The notes under the pieces: model-generated
Database searches by the model: none
What the model was told of the DNA's origin: nothing
The model's input: only the letters and a program-made list of their open reading frames with translations
NCBI RefSeq assembly: GCF_003065405.1
Contig: NZ_CP026947.1
Location: 2,447,303-2,511,302 of the forward strand
Origin: Corynebacterium yudongzhengii
GTDB taxonomy: Bacteria > Actinomycetota > Actinomycetes > Mycobacteriales > Mycobacteriaceae
Length of the DNA: 64,000 nt
Direction of reading: 5' to 3'
Shown: piece by piece, positions 25,974-34,944 of the stretch
How the letters are laid out: every line of letters starts with the position of its first letter
Numbering within the stretch: the stretch's first letter is position 1
Position numbers and translations under genes: made by a program

Positions 25974-28832
25974 CTACTTCACCACCAGGTTCACCATGCG
26001 GCCCGGCACCACGATCTTTTTGACCAGGTCCTTGCCCTCGACGTGGGAGGCGATCTTGCTATCGGCCAGCGCCGCATCGACCACCGCGTCCTGATCGGCG
26101 TCGGCTGGTACGGTTACACGTCCGCGCACCTTGCCGTTGACCTGGACGGGGAGGGTGATCTCGTCGTCGACAAGCCATTTCTCCTCGAAGGTGGGGAAGG
26201 AGACGAACGTGATCGTCTCGTCGTGGCCCAGGCGCGACCAGAGTTCCTCGGCGATGTGCGGGGCGACGGGCGCGACCATGATCACCAACGGCTCGACGGC
26301 GGCCAGCGGCACCTCGCCGGGGTAGGTCTTGGTGAGGTAGTTGACGTACTCGATGAGCTTGGCCACCACCGTGTTGTCGCGCAGGTGGGCGTAGTCCTCG
26401 CGCACGCCGGCGATGGTGCGGTGGAGGGCCTTGTTGTCGTCGTCGGTGAGCTCGGCGTCGCGGGTGTAGACCTCGCCGGTCTCCTCGTCGATAATCAGGC
26501 GCCACAGGCGCTGCAGGAAGCGGTGGGCGCCGACGACGTCTTTCGTCGCCCACGGCCGAGAGGTATCGAGCGGGCCCATCGACATCTCGTAGACGCGCAG
26601 GGTATCCGCGCCGAAGTCGCGCACGATGTCGTCGGGGGCGACGGCGTTCTTCAGCGACTTGCCCATCTTGCCGTACTCCTGGGTGACCTCTTCGCCCTGG
26701 TAGTAGAACGTGCCGTCACGCTCTTCGACCTCGGCGGCCGGGACGTAGACGCCGCGCGAATCGGTGTAGGCATAGGCCTGGATGTAGCCCTGGTTGTACA
26801 GGCGGCGGTAGGGCTCCGAAGAGGTGACATAGCCCAGGTCGTAGAGCACCTTGTGCCAGAAACGCGAGTACAGAAGGTGCAACACGGCGTGCTCGACGCC
26901 GCCGACGTACAGATCGACGCCGCCGCAGTCTTCTTCGGACTGCGGGCCGGTCCAGTAGCGTTCGTTCTCGATGTCGACGAGCGCGTCTTTATTCGTCGGG
27001 TCGATGTAGCGCAGCTGGTACCACGACGAGCCCGCCCACTGGGGCATGACGTTGGTGTCGCGGTAGTAGGTCTGCGGGCCGTCGCCCAGATCGAGTTCGA
27101 CCTCGACCCAGTCGGTGACCTTCGCCAGCGGCGGCTGCGGCTCGCTCGTGGCGTCCTCCGGGTCGAAGGCGGCCGGCGCGTAGTCCTCGACCTCCGGCAG
27201 TTCGACGGGCAGCATGTCCTCGGGCAGCGAGTGCGGGTGGCCCTCGGCGTCGTAGACGATGGGGAAGGGCTCGCCCCAGTAGCGCTGGCGGGCGAACAGC
27301 CAGTCGCGCAGCTTGTACTGCACCTTGCCGGTGCCGTGGCCTTCGACGACGAGCCAGTCGACGGTCGCCTCGATCGCCTCCTGCTTGCCCAGGCCGTTGA
27401 GATTCAGCCCGGCATCGTTCGCGGAGTTGATGTGCTCCGCATCGCCGATGAAGGCCTGCTCGCTGACGTCGCCGTCGAGAACCGGGATGATCTCCAGACC
27501 GAAGGCGCGGGCGAACTCGTAGTCGCGCTCGTCGTGGGCGGGCACGGCCATCAGCGCGCCGGTGCCGTAGCCGGCGAGGACGTAGTCGGCGGCGAAGATC
27601 GGCACCTTCGCGCCGTTGACCGGGTTCGTGGCGTAGGTGCCCAAGAACACGCCGGTCTTGTCCTTGTTCTCCTGGCGCTCGACGTCGGATTTGGCGGCGA
27701 TGTCGCGGCGGTAGGCGGCCAGGGCCTCGCGCGGGCTGGATGCGCCGTAGGTCCAGCGCTTATCGACGTCCGCCGCGTACTCACCCTCGGCCACCAGCTG
27801 ATCGATGAGCTCGGCTTCGGGGGCCACCGCCATGAACGTCGCGCCGAACAGGGTGTCCGCGCGCGTGGTGAAGACGGTGATGGGCACCTCGGTGCCGTCG
27901 GCACCCGGGGCCCGGAAGGTGACCTCGGCGCCCTGGGAGCGGCCGATCCAGTTGCGCTGCATCGTCTTGACCTTCTCGGGCCAGTCGAGCTTCTCGAGGT
28001 CGTCGACCAGGCGATCGGCGTAGGCGGTGATGCGCATCATCCACTGCGAGAGCTTCTTGCGGAAGACCCGGAAGTTGCCGCGCTCGGAGCGGCCCTCGGC
28101 GGTGACCTCCTCGTTCGCCAGCACCGTGCCCAGCCCGGGGCACCAGTTGACCATCGAGTTGGAGAGATAAACCAGGCGGAAGTCGTCGACGGCGGCGCGC
28201 TTCTCGGCGTCGCTGAGCTCGGAATAGGTGCGGCCGTCGGCGGTGCGGCGGGCGCCGGATTCGAGCTCGTCGATAAGCTCCGCGATCGGGCGGGCCTTCT
28301 GCTGATCCGGGTCGAACCAGGAGTTATAAATCTTGAGGAAGATCCACTGGGTCCAGCGGTAGAACTCGGTGTCCGTGGTGGCCACGGCGCGGCGCTCATC
28401 GTGGCCCAGGCCCAGCTGGTCGAGCTGGCGGCGCATGTTCTCGATGTTCGCCATCGTGGTGGTGCGCGGGTGGGTGCCGGTCTGGATGGCGTACTGCTCG
28501 GCGGGCAAGCCGAAGGCGTCATAGCCCAGGGTGTGCAGCACGTTCTTGCCCAGCATGCGGTTGTAGCGCGCGTAGACGTCGGTGGCGATGTAGCCGAGCG
28601 GGTGGCCGACGTGCAGGCCCGCGCCGGAGGGGTAGGGGAACATGTCCTGGACGAACAGCTTGTCCTCGGGGAGGTGCTCGCCCGCGCCCGGCGCGAGATC
28701 GCCGACCGGGTTGGGGGCGTGGAAGGTGCCGTTTTCTGCCCAGAAGTCCCGCCACTTCTTTTCGATCTCGCCGGCGAGCGGCGCGCCGTAGCGGTGGCTG
28801 GGTTGGTTGTTCGCCTGGTTAGCCTCAGTCAT
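25974..28832 (-). CDS. leuS: leucyl-tRNA synthetase
   Basis: Charges tRNA-Leu. 952 aa from ATG 28832. Class I signatures: HIGH-type motif [20 protein letters not shown] near residue 75 and KMSKS-type loop [16 protein letters not shown] near residue 715. The editing CP1 domain is present ([33 protein letters not shown]). Length is normal for the bacterial enzyme. The long plus-strand ORF opposite is only a shadow of its codon bias. Confidence 0.97.
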   Translation of the reverse strand: MTEANQANNQPSHRYGAPLAGEIEKKWRDFWAENGTFHAPNPVGDLAPGAGEHLPEDKLFVQDMFPYPSGAGLHVGHPLGYIATDVYARYNRMLGKNVLHTLGYDAFGLPAEQYAIQTGTHPRTTTMANIENMRRQLDQLGLGHDERRAVATTDTEFYRWTQWIFLKIYNSWFDPDQQKARPIAELIDELESGARRTADGRTYSELSDAEKRAAVDDFRLVYLSNSMVNWCPGLGTVLANEEVTAEGRSERGNFRVFRKKLSQWMMRITAYADRLVDDLEKLDWPEKVKTMQRNWIGRSQGAEVTFRAPGADGTEVPITVFTTRADTLFGATFMAVAPEAELIDQLVAEGEYAADVDKRWTYGASSPREALAAYRRDIAAKSDVERQENKDKTGVFLGTYATNPVNGAKVPIFAADYVLAGYGTGALMAVPAHDERDYEFARAFGLEIIPVLDGDVSEQAFIGDAEHINSANDAGLNLNGLGKQEAIEATVDWLVVEGHGTGKVQYKLRDWLFARQRYWGEPFPIVYDAEGHPHSLPEDMLPVELPEVEDYAPAAFDPEDATSEPQPPLAKVTDWVEVELDLGDGPQTYYRDTNVMPQWAGSSWYQLRYIDPTNKDALVDIENERYWTGPQSEEDCGGVDLYVGGVEHAVLHLLYSRFWHKVLYDLGYVTSSEPYRRLYNQGYIQAYAYTDSRGVYVPAAEVEERDGTFYYQGEEVTQEYGKMGKSLKNAVAPDDIVRDFGADTLRVYEMSMGPLDTSRPWATKDVVGAHRFLQRLWRLIIDEETGEVYTRDAELTDDDNKALHRTIAGVREDYAHLRDNTVVAKLIEYVNYLTKTYPGEVPLAAVEPLVIMVAPVAPHIAEELWSRLGHDETITFVSFPTFEEKWLVDDEITLPVQVNGKVRGRVTVPADADQDAVVDAALADSKIASHVEGKDLVKKIVVPGRMVNLVVK

Positions 28833-28893
28833 AAGTGCACAGTCTAGTGGCACTGCCCAGCGGGCGAGGGGGAAGGGGAGTACCGTCGGCGCC

Positions 28894-29283
28894 ATGGGAC
28901 TCTTCGACAACCTCATGGGCATTTCCTCCGACGCCGACCCGCAGAAAGTCGTCGAGCAGCTGGCCAGCGCCCGCGTGCTTTTGGAGGGCGAGCGCGTCAT
29001 CCACGCCTTCCAGCTCTACCGCGACTTGGCGGTGTTTACCGACTGGCGGATCATCTCCATCGACGTCCAGGGCATGACGGGCAAGAAGCGGAGCTACCAG
29101 TCGATTCCTTATTTCTCGATCAGCCGGTTCTCGGTGGAAACGGCCGGCAGCTTGGATCGGGACGCGGAGATCGACATCTACCTCTCTTCGGCGACCACCC
29201 CGACCCTGGCGCTGGAGGTGCGTTCCGACGATGCCGTCATCAAAATCCAGCAGCTGCTCGCCCAGCGCCTGCGCGGAAGTTAG
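28894..29283 (+). CDS. bacterial PH-domain protein (YvbH-like)
   Basis: 129 aa; start at 28894 ([10 protein letters not shown]) with GGGGAG 12 nt upstream. A single PH_8-type domain: [66 protein letters not shown]. Such small proteins form ring oligomers in structural work but have no known function. Divergent from leuS, convergent with the Rieske gene. Confidence 0.85.
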   Translation: MGLFDNLMGISSDADPQKVVEQLASARVLLEGERVIHAFQLYRDLAVFTDWRIISIDVQGMTGKKRSYQSIPYFSISRFSVETAGSLDRDAEIDIYLSSATTPTLALEVRSDDAVIKIQQLLAQRLRGS

Positions 29284-29607
29284 CTACTGGTCGTTGACGG
29301 TGAGGTAGAGCTCGCCGTCATCCTCGGTGACCTCGTGCACCGTGAGCCGGCCGCGGGCGGGGTAGTCGATCGCCTCGCCGGTGGTGGCGTCGAAGGTCGC
29401 CTTGTGCAGCCAGCAGGTGATCACCCCATCCTCGCAACGCCCGTTGGCCAGCGAGGCCTCGAGGTGCGTGCAGGTGTTGTCGACGGCACGCAGGTGCTCA
29501 CCGTCGCGGAAGACGGCGATGTTCTGCTCGTAGCCGGTGTCCCGCTTATCGACGACCAGTGATTCGCCGTCCGCCAAACTCGCCGAGGAACCGATGTGGA
29601 TGGCCAC
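29284..29607 (-). CDS. Rieske [2Fe-2S] ferredoxin (NirD/BphF type)
   Basis: 107 aa single-domain electron-transfer protein. Cluster ligands: NTCTHLEASL (C-X-H) and ITCWLHKATF (C-X2-H), 19 residues apart. Arg before the usual C is replaced by NT. No oxygenase or reductase gene is adjacent, so the partner is unknown. Stop codon abuts that of the PH-domain gene. Confidence 0.9.
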   Translation of the reverse strand: MAIHIGSSASLADGESLVVDKRDTGYEQNIAVFRDGEHLRAVDNTCTHLEASLANGRCEDGVITCWLHKATFDATTGEAIDYPARGRLTVHEVTEDDGELYLTVNDQ

Positions 29608-29610
29608 GAC

Positions 29611-30813
29611 CTAGCGCACCTCCACCTGATCTTCGCGGCTGTGGATGGAGTCCTTGGCGTAGCGGTTGACGATCATCGCGATCGCGCCGTCACCGGTGAC
29701 GTTCGCGGCGGTGCCGAAGGAGTCGATGGCGATGTAGGCGGCGATCATGAGGGCGATCATGGACTCGTCGAAGCCGAGCAAGGAGCCCAGCAGGCCGACG
29801 GCCGCCATGATCGCACCGCCCGGCACGCCCGGCGCGGCGATCATGGTGACACCCAGCATGAGGATGAAGCCGATAGCCAGGCCGAGGGAGACCTCCATGC
29901 CAGACATGTAGACGATTGCGAAGGCGAACAGGCCGATCTTGATCATCGAGCCCGAGAGGTGAATCGTCGCGCACAGCGGGACCACGAAGCCGGCGACGTT
30001 GCGGGCCACGCCGTTGTTCAGGGTGGACTTTAAGGTGATCGGGATGGTCGCGGCGGACGAGGAGGTGCCCAGCGCCGTGAAGTAGGCCGGCAGCATGTTC
30101 TTCAGCGCGACCAGCGGGTTACGCCCGGCGATGGTGCCGGCGATGAGGAACTGGACGGCGAGGTAGAGGATCGTGAGCACGATCGCGGTGACGATCACCT
30201 TCGCGAAGGTCACCAGCGTATCCACCAGGTTGCCGTTCATGCCCAAGTCCAAGAACATGCCGTAGATGAAGATCGGCAGCAGCGGGATGACGAAGCGCTC
30301 GATGATCTTCATGATCACCGACTCCAGCTCGCGGGCGGCGGTGTAGAGGGTGTCGGACTTGACGACGGTCATGGCCACGCCAATCGCGAAGGCCAAAAGC
30401 AGGGCCGTCATGACCTCGAAGGGCGGCGGCATCTCGACGGAGAAGTAGGGCTCGAGAGCGCCTTCGTCGATATCGTTGACGGACTGCACACCGCCTTGGC
30501 CCAGCAGGAACGGGTAAAGGCCCTGCGAGACGGCGTAGGCGATGAAGCCGGCGACGATGGTCGCCCCATAGGCGATCGCCGTGGTGATCGCCAGCCACTT
30601 GCCGGCGCCGCGGCCCAGGCCGGCGATAGCGGGGGTAATCAGCGAGAAGATCAGTACGGGCACGAAGAAGTTCAGGAAGTTACCGAACAGCCCGTTGAAG
30701 GTGATGAACACGCGCGCCAGCCACTCCGGGAAGAAGAGGCTGCAGATGATGCCGAGGATGATGGCAATGATGATGCGCACCAGGAGCGAGCCTAGGATGC
30801 CCTTGTTTTTCAT
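29611..30813 (-). CDS. dicarboxylate/amino acid:cation symporter (DAACS family)
   Basis: 400 aa from ATG 30813. Shows the family landmarks: TSSSAATIPITL (HP1 serine-rich tip), the TM7 and HP2 region (LMLGVTMIAAPGVPGGAIMA) and TM8 (DSFGTAANVTGDGAIAMIVN) carrying substrate-binding Asp and Asn. Resembles the SstT/GltP/DctA group; Na+ or H+ coupling and the exact substrate (glutamate, serine/threonine, C4-dicarboxylate) cannot be fixed by eye. The Rieske gene follows by 3 nt and may be co-transcribed. Confidence 0.92.
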   Translation of the reverse strand: MKNKGILGSLLVRIIIAIILGIICSLFFPEWLARVFITFNGLFGNFLNFFVPVLIFSLITPAIAGLGRGAGKWLAITTAIAYGATIVAGFIAYAVSQGLYPFLLGQGGVQSVNDIDEGALEPYFSVEMPPPFEVMTALLLAFAIGVAMTVVKSDTLYTAARELESVIMKIIERFVIPLLPIFIYGMFLDLGMNGNLVDTLVTFAKVIVTAIVLTILYLAVQFLIAGTIAGRNPLVALKNMLPAYFTALGTSSSAATIPITLKSTLNNGVARNVAGFVVPLCATIHLSGSMIKIGLFAFAIVYMSGMEVSLGLAIGFILMLGVTMIAAPGVPGGAIMAAVGLLGSLLGFDESMIALMIAAYIAIDSFGTAANVTGDGAIAMIVNRYAKDSIHSREDQVEVR

Positions 30814-30954
30814 GTCGAGTCCTTGAGGGATGGCACTATGAACCAGTACGACTTTCAACCTACAACGGCAGTTAGCACAGTCATAGTCGAAGCACTGGTG
30901 TGATCTATTTCTGAATGTGCTTCCGCGCGGCTGCGGGGCCTAGAATATAAAGCC

Positions 30955-31395
30955 ATGATTGTCGTCGGTGTTGTTTTGTCCCTGCTGGCCATCGCTCTCC
31001 TCGTCATCGGCGGGATGGCGTTCGCCCGCAAGCTTCCCGGCAACAGCTACATCGGCATCCGCGTCGCGGAGGTGCGCAAGTCCCCCGAGGTCTGGGAGGC
31101 CGCGCACCACGTCGCCGGCACCTTCTGGCTCTTCGGCGGCGTGGCGTTGACCTTCGGCGCGTTGATCTCTTTCATCGCCGAGGGCTGGCTGTGGCTCATC
31201 CCCGTCGGCGCGGTGATCGTCGCCGTGGTGGCGGTGGGCGCCGGCGCGAATGTGGGGGCCCGCACCGCGGCGGCACTGGACGTCGAGAAGGAATACCAGG
31301 AGCAGCAGAAGGCCCAAGAACCCGCCCCGGCGCCGGAGGTGGATATGTCGGCGTTGCGGCGGGCCGTCGATAAGTCGCGCCACCCCGAGGACTAA
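30955..31395 (+). CDS. SdpI-family membrane protein
   Basis: 146 aa, three hydrophobic helices (VVLSLLAIALLVIGGMAF; TFWLFGGVALTFGALISFIA; LIPVGAVIVAVVAVGAGANV). GNSYIGIRVAEVRKSPEVWEAAHHV is the SdpI signature linking helices; in B. subtilis SdpI gives immunity to the SdpC toxin, while most homologues are of unknown role. The gene ends only 5 nt before the trp promoter -10. Confidence 0.82.
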   Translation: MIVVGVVLSLLAIALLVIGGMAFARKLPGNSYIGIRVAEVRKSPEVWEAAHHVAGTFWLFGGVALTFGALISFIAEGWLWLIPVGAVIVAVVAVGAGANVGARTAAALDVEKEYQEQQKAQEPAPAPEVDMSALRRAVDKSRHPED

Positions 31396-31399
31396 GTGC

Positions 31400-31405
31400 T
31401 ATACT
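31400..31405 (+). promoter_or_regulatory. trp operon -10 element
   Basis: TATACT, 8 nt before the GTG of the leader peptide. The usual -10 to start-site distance puts transcription start at 31411-31414, at or within three bases of the GTG. No convincing -35 hexamer was seen 16-18 nt upstream. Confidence 0.65.
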
Positions 31406-31413
31406 TTCCCACC

Positions 31414-31473
31414 GTGAGCAACCGACAAGCATTTCTGTGGTGGTGGCGCCCGTCTACGGCGAGCCACCGATAG
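31414..31473 (+). CDS. trpL: trp operon leader peptide
   Basis: 19 codons, GTG start: MSNRQAFLWWWRPSTASHR. Three consecutive Trp codons (31438-31446) make ribosome position depend on charged tRNA-Trp. No Shine-Dalgarno can fit between the -10 and the GTG, so the peptide is probably translated from a leaderless mRNA. It precedes the attenuator hairpin and trpE. Too short to be called by length-based gene finding. Confidence 0.88.
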   Translation: MSNRQAFLWWWRPSTASHR

Positions 31474-31499
31474 AGTTGCGCACTTAAGACTTCTTCATC

Positions 31500-31539
31500 A
31501 AGGCCCGCCGGCTTCTTCCCCCGAAGCGCCGCGGGCCTT
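31500..31539 (+). terminator. trp attenuator hairpin
   Basis: Stem AAGGCCCGC (31500-31508) pairs with GCGGGCCTT (31531-31539). Only a weak U-rich stretch (GCTCTTAGG) follows. A competing pairing that would form the antiterminator should involve the sequence just after the Trp codons (GGCGCCCG...GGCG near 31445-31462) and the left arm of this stem. Located 150 bp before the trpE start. Confidence 0.72.
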
Positions 31540-31687
31540 GCTCTTAGGCCCACCTTCCAGGCAACTAACCTGAAAGACGCGGTGTGACCGGGGAAGAACC
31601 CACGGTCATCGGCATAGGACGCGTCAGAAAGGTGGTCAACGCTTTGTCAGCTTTAGCAGGTGCACTCACCTCGGCAGGTGAGAGCCC

Positions 31688-33268
31688 ATGAGTAACCCCC
31701 GGATCACTCCGGTCGTGCGCCACCGCCCGGTGCGCTATCACGCGGATGCCTCCAGCCTGTTCGCGCACCTCGGTGGGGTAGAGGCCACCGACTCGTTGCT
31801 GCTCGAATCCGCCGACATCACCACGAAATCCGGGCTGAACTCGGTGGCCGTGCTGTCTTCGTCGCTGCGGATCACCTGCAACGGCGACGAGGTCAGAATC
31901 GAGGAGCTCAGCGCGAGCGGCGCTCACTTCGCCCGTCAGGTGTATGAGCGTTTGGGTGACTACGCCGTCGATACGCACACCTACCGCTTCCCGGTCTCCG
32001 AGGCCGCCGACGAGCGCGCCCGCCTCGCGGATATCTCCAGCGCCGAGGTCCTGCGCGCGCTGACCCGGGATGCGGACTACCACGACGAGCACAACGTGCT
32101 GCCCATGCTCGGCGGGGGCTTCGCCTTCGATTACCTCGCCACCTTCGAGACCCTGCCGGAGGTCGACGAGGGTGCGAACACCTACCCGGACTATCAGTTT
32201 CTGCTGGCCGAGACGGTGCTGACCATCAACCACCAGCGCGGCGAGGCCATGGTGCACGCGGTGCGGCTGGAGGCGGGCGTCGATACGCTCGATGCCGAGC
32301 TGGACGAACTGGCCGCCCGCATCGATGCCGCCGAGCCGCACGCCGCGCACGCCTACCAGGCCTCGCCCCACCCGGCCGATACCCTGCGCGTGACCACCGA
32401 CATCTCCGATGCCGAGTTCCGCGACGCCGTGACCGGGCTCAAGGAGTCCGTCTACAACGGCGACATCTACCAGGTGGTGCCGGCGCGCACCTTTATGGCC
32501 GACTGCCCCGATGCGTTCGCCGCTTATCGACGACTACGCGCAGCCAACCCCAGCCCGTATATGTTCTACGCGCGCGGGCTCGACCGTTTCGGCCAGCCCT
32601 ACGAACTGTTCGGGGCCTCGCCGGAATCGAATCTGAAGTACGACTCCGCCAGCCGCGAAGTGCAGCTCTACCCGATCGCGGGCACCCGACCCCGGGGGCT
32701 GGACGACAACGGTGAGATCGACGACGAGCTGGATATCCGCATGGAGCTCGAGCTGCGCACCGACGCCAAGGAGATCGCCGAGCACACGATGCTCGTGGAT
32801 CTGGCGCGCAACGATCTCGCCCGCGTGGGGGTCTTGGGGACCCGCAAGGTCGCCGAGCTTTTGCAGGTGGATCGCTACTCCCGCGTGATGCACTTGGTCT
32901 CGCGGGTGGTCGCGCAGCTGGACCCCACCCTCGATGCGCTGGACGCCTACCGGGCGTGCATGAACATGGGCACGCTCTCCGGCGCCCCGAAGTTGAAGGC
33001 GATGGAGCTTTTGCGGGGCGTCGAGAAGCGGCGCCGCGGTTCCTATGGCGGGGCGATCGGGTACCTGCGCGGCAACGGGGATATGGATAACTGCATCGTC
33101 ATTCGCTCGGCGTATGTGCGCGACGGGGTGGCGGCGGTGCAGGCCGGGGCCGGCGTCGTGCGCGATTCCAACCCGCAGTCGGAGGCCGACGAGACCCTGC
33201 ACAAGGCCTATGCCGTGCTCAGCGCGATCGCCGCCGCGGCGAACGCCGAATTGGAGGTGGTGCGCTAA
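31688..33268 (+). CDS. trpE: anthranilate synthase component I
   Basis: 526 aa. Converts chorismate with ammonia from TrpG to anthranilate, the first committed step of tryptophan synthesis. N-terminal feedback motif LLESADITTKSGLNS fits the LLES-X10-S tryptophan-binding signature, so it should be inhibited by Trp. Chorismate-binding core: NPSPYMFYARG, GASPESNLKY, IAGTRPRGLDD, ELRTDAKEIAEHTMLVDLAR and YGGAIGYLRGNGDMDNCIVI. Overlaps trpG at TAATG. First structural gene of the operon after the attenuator. Confidence 0.97.
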   Translation: MSNPRITPVVRHRPVRYHADASSLFAHLGGVEATDSLLLESADITTKSGLNSVAVLSSSLRITCNGDEVRIEELSASGAHFARQVYERLGDYAVDTHTYRFPVSEAADERARLADISSAEVLRALTRDADYHDEHNVLPMLGGGFAFDYLATFETLPEVDEGANTYPDYQFLLAETVLTINHQRGEAMVHAVRLEAGVDTLDAELDELAARIDAAEPHAAHAYQASPHPADTLRVTTDISDAEFRDAVTGLKESVYNGDIYQVVPARTFMADCPDAFAAYRRLRAANPSPYMFYARGLDRFGQPYELFGASPESNLKYDSASREVQLYPIAGTRPRGLDDNGEIDDELDIRMELELRTDAKEIAEHTMLVDLARNDLARVGVLGTRKVAELLQVDRYSRVMHLVSRVVAQLDPTLDALDAYRACMNMGTLSGAPKLKAMELLRGVEKRRRGSYGGAIGYLRGNGDMDNCIVIRSAYVRDGVAAVQAGAGVVRDSNPQSEADETLHKAYAVLSAIAAAANAELEVVR

Positions 33269-33894
33269 TGGCACACGTCGTTCTCATCGACAACCACGAC
33301 AGCTTCGTCTACAACCTGGTCGACGCCGCCGGCCAGACCGGCCATAAGGTCACGGTCTTCCGGAACACGGTGGAGGTCTCGACGGTGCTAAAGGCCAAGC
33401 CCGACCTGTTGATCCTGTCGCCGGGGCCGGGGCATCCGCGGGAGGCCGGCAACCAGCCGGAGCTTATCGAGCGCGGCCTCGGCGAGATCCCGATTCTGGG
33501 CATCTGCCTCGGTTTCCAGGCGCTCATCGAGCACTTCGGCGGCGTGGTCGAGCCCTGCGGCCCCGAGCACGGCCGTTCGGTGGCGATGGAACTCACCGAC
33601 GCCGGGGTGGCCCACCCTGTCTTCGCCGGCCTGGCGCTGGGTGCCGATCGCACGGAGCCCAACGTGCCCGGGCGCCTCGTGCCGGTCGCGCGCTATCACT
33701 CGCTCGGCTGCGTCGACGCCCCGAGTGAGCTGCGGGTGCTGGCGCGCACGGCGACGAAGCTTGGCGACGTCGCCATGGCCGCCGAGACAAAAGATTCCAC
33801 GGCGTTCGGCGTCCAGTTCCACCCGGAGTCGATCCTGACGCCAAATGGCCCGCGCATGCTAGATCGTTGTATTACTCAATTGTTGAATAGTTAA
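33268..33894 (+). CDS. trpG: anthranilate synthase component II (glutamine amidotransferase)
   Basis: 208 aa class I amidotransferase. Oxyanion motif SPGPGHP, nucleophile Cys in LGICLGFQAL (about residue 80) and the His-Glu pair in FGVQFHPESILT near residue 175. Supplies ammonia to TrpE. Start ATG overlaps the trpE stop (TAATG), indicating coupling for 1:1 synthesis. It may also serve para-aminobenzoate synthesis, as in other bacteria with a single such subunit. Confidence 0.95.
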   Translation: MAHVVLIDNHDSFVYNLVDAAGQTGHKVTVFRNTVEVSTVLKAKPDLLILSPGPGHPREAGNQPELIERGLGEIPILGICLGFQALIEHFGGVVEPCGPEHGRSVAMELTDAGVAHPVFAGLALGADRTEPNVPGRLVPVARYHSLGCVDAPSELRVLARTATKLGDVAMAAETKDSTAFGVQFHPESILTPNGPRMLDRCITQLLNS

Positions 33895-33915
33895 AAGAAA
33901 GGCCTGACCCACACC

Positions 33916-34944
33916 ATGACCAACCCCGATACCGTGCAGACGCTGAAGAGCTTCATCGAGAACCCCGCGCCGACGGTGGAGGAGTGCATCGCCGCCTTCA
34001 CGCCGCTGGCGGTAGGCGAGTACGACGACATCCACATCGCCACCCTGCTCACCGCGGTGAAGGTGCGCGGCGAGACCGCCAACGATCTGCTCGGCGCCGC
34101 CCGCGCCTACCTCAAGGCCTCGCGCCCGTTCCCGATCACCGGCGAAGGCATCATGGACACCGCCGGCACGGGTGGCGACGGCAAGAACACCATCAACATC
34201 ACCACCGCCGCGTCGCTGGTGGCGGCCTCGGATGGCGTGAAGATGGTCAAGCACGGCAACCGCTCCGTCTCCTCAAAGTCCGGTTCGGCGGACGTGCTCG
34301 AGGCCATGCACATCCCGCTGGACCTCGACCCGGAGCGCGCGGTGCGCCAATTCGAGAACTCCAACTTCACCTTCCTGTTCGCGCCGGCCTACAACCCGGC
34401 CGTCGGCCACGTGCAACCGGTGCGCCGGGGCCTGAAGTTCTCGACCATCTTCAACACCCTGGGACCGATCCTGTCTCCGGCGAACCCGGAGTTCCAGATC
34501 ATGGGCATCGCCAACCCGGCTCAGGGCGAGATGATCGCCGAGACCTTCCGGAACTTGGGCCGCAAGCGCGCGCTCGTCGTCCACGGTGACGGCTCCGACG
34601 AGATCGCCGTCACCGGGCCCACGCAAGTTTGGGAGCTCAACACCGACGGCGAGATCTCGCACTACGTTCTCAACCCCTCCGACTTCGGCGTGGACACCCA
34701 CACCTTCGAGGACCTAGCCGGCGGCGACGGCGAAGAAAACGCCAAACTGATCTACGCGGTCTTCAACGGCGAGGGCGCGCCCGCGCACCGCGACGCGATC
34801 GTCGCCACCGCCGGCGCCATGTTCTATCTCTACGGCCTGGAGGACACGTTCCGGGCCGGCACTGATCGGGCGAAGAAGCTTCTCGATTCCGGTGTCACCG
34901 CCGCCTGGCTCAAGAAGCACGAGGAGGCCAACTATGCCGAATAG
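33916..34944 (+). CDS. trpD: anthranilate phosphoribosyltransferase
   Basis: 342 aa. Transfers phosphoribose from PRPP to anthranilate. PRPP loop DTAGTGGDGKNTINIT (residues about 76-91), followed by KHGNRSVSSKSGSADVLEAM and the FLFAPAYNPAV segment of the nucleoside-phosphorylase-type fold. AAAGAAAGG 11 nt upstream is the ribosome-binding site. The end overlaps trpCF by 11 nt. Confidence 0.96.
   Translation: MTNPDTVQTLKSFIENPAPTVEECIAAFTPLAVGEYDDIHIATLLTAVKVRGETANDLLGAARAYLKASRPFPITGEGIMDTAGTGGDGKNTINITTAASLVAASDGVKMVKHGNRSVSSKSGSADVLEAMHIPLDLDPERAVRQFENSNFTFLFAPAYNPAVGHVQPVRRGLKFSTIFNTLGPILSPANPEFQIMGIANPAQGEMIAETFRNLGRKRALVVHGDGSDEIAVTGPTQVWELNTDGEISHYVLNPSDFGVDTHTFEDLAGGDGEENAKLIYAVFNGEGAPAHRDAIVATAGAMFYLYGLEDTFRAGTDRAKKLLDSGVTAAWLKKHEEANYAE

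Noticed and set aside
26043..28847. 934-codon ORF on the plus strand opposite leuS
   Set aside because: Val/Gly/Asp/Arg-rich shadow frame of leuS without domains or ribosome-binding site.
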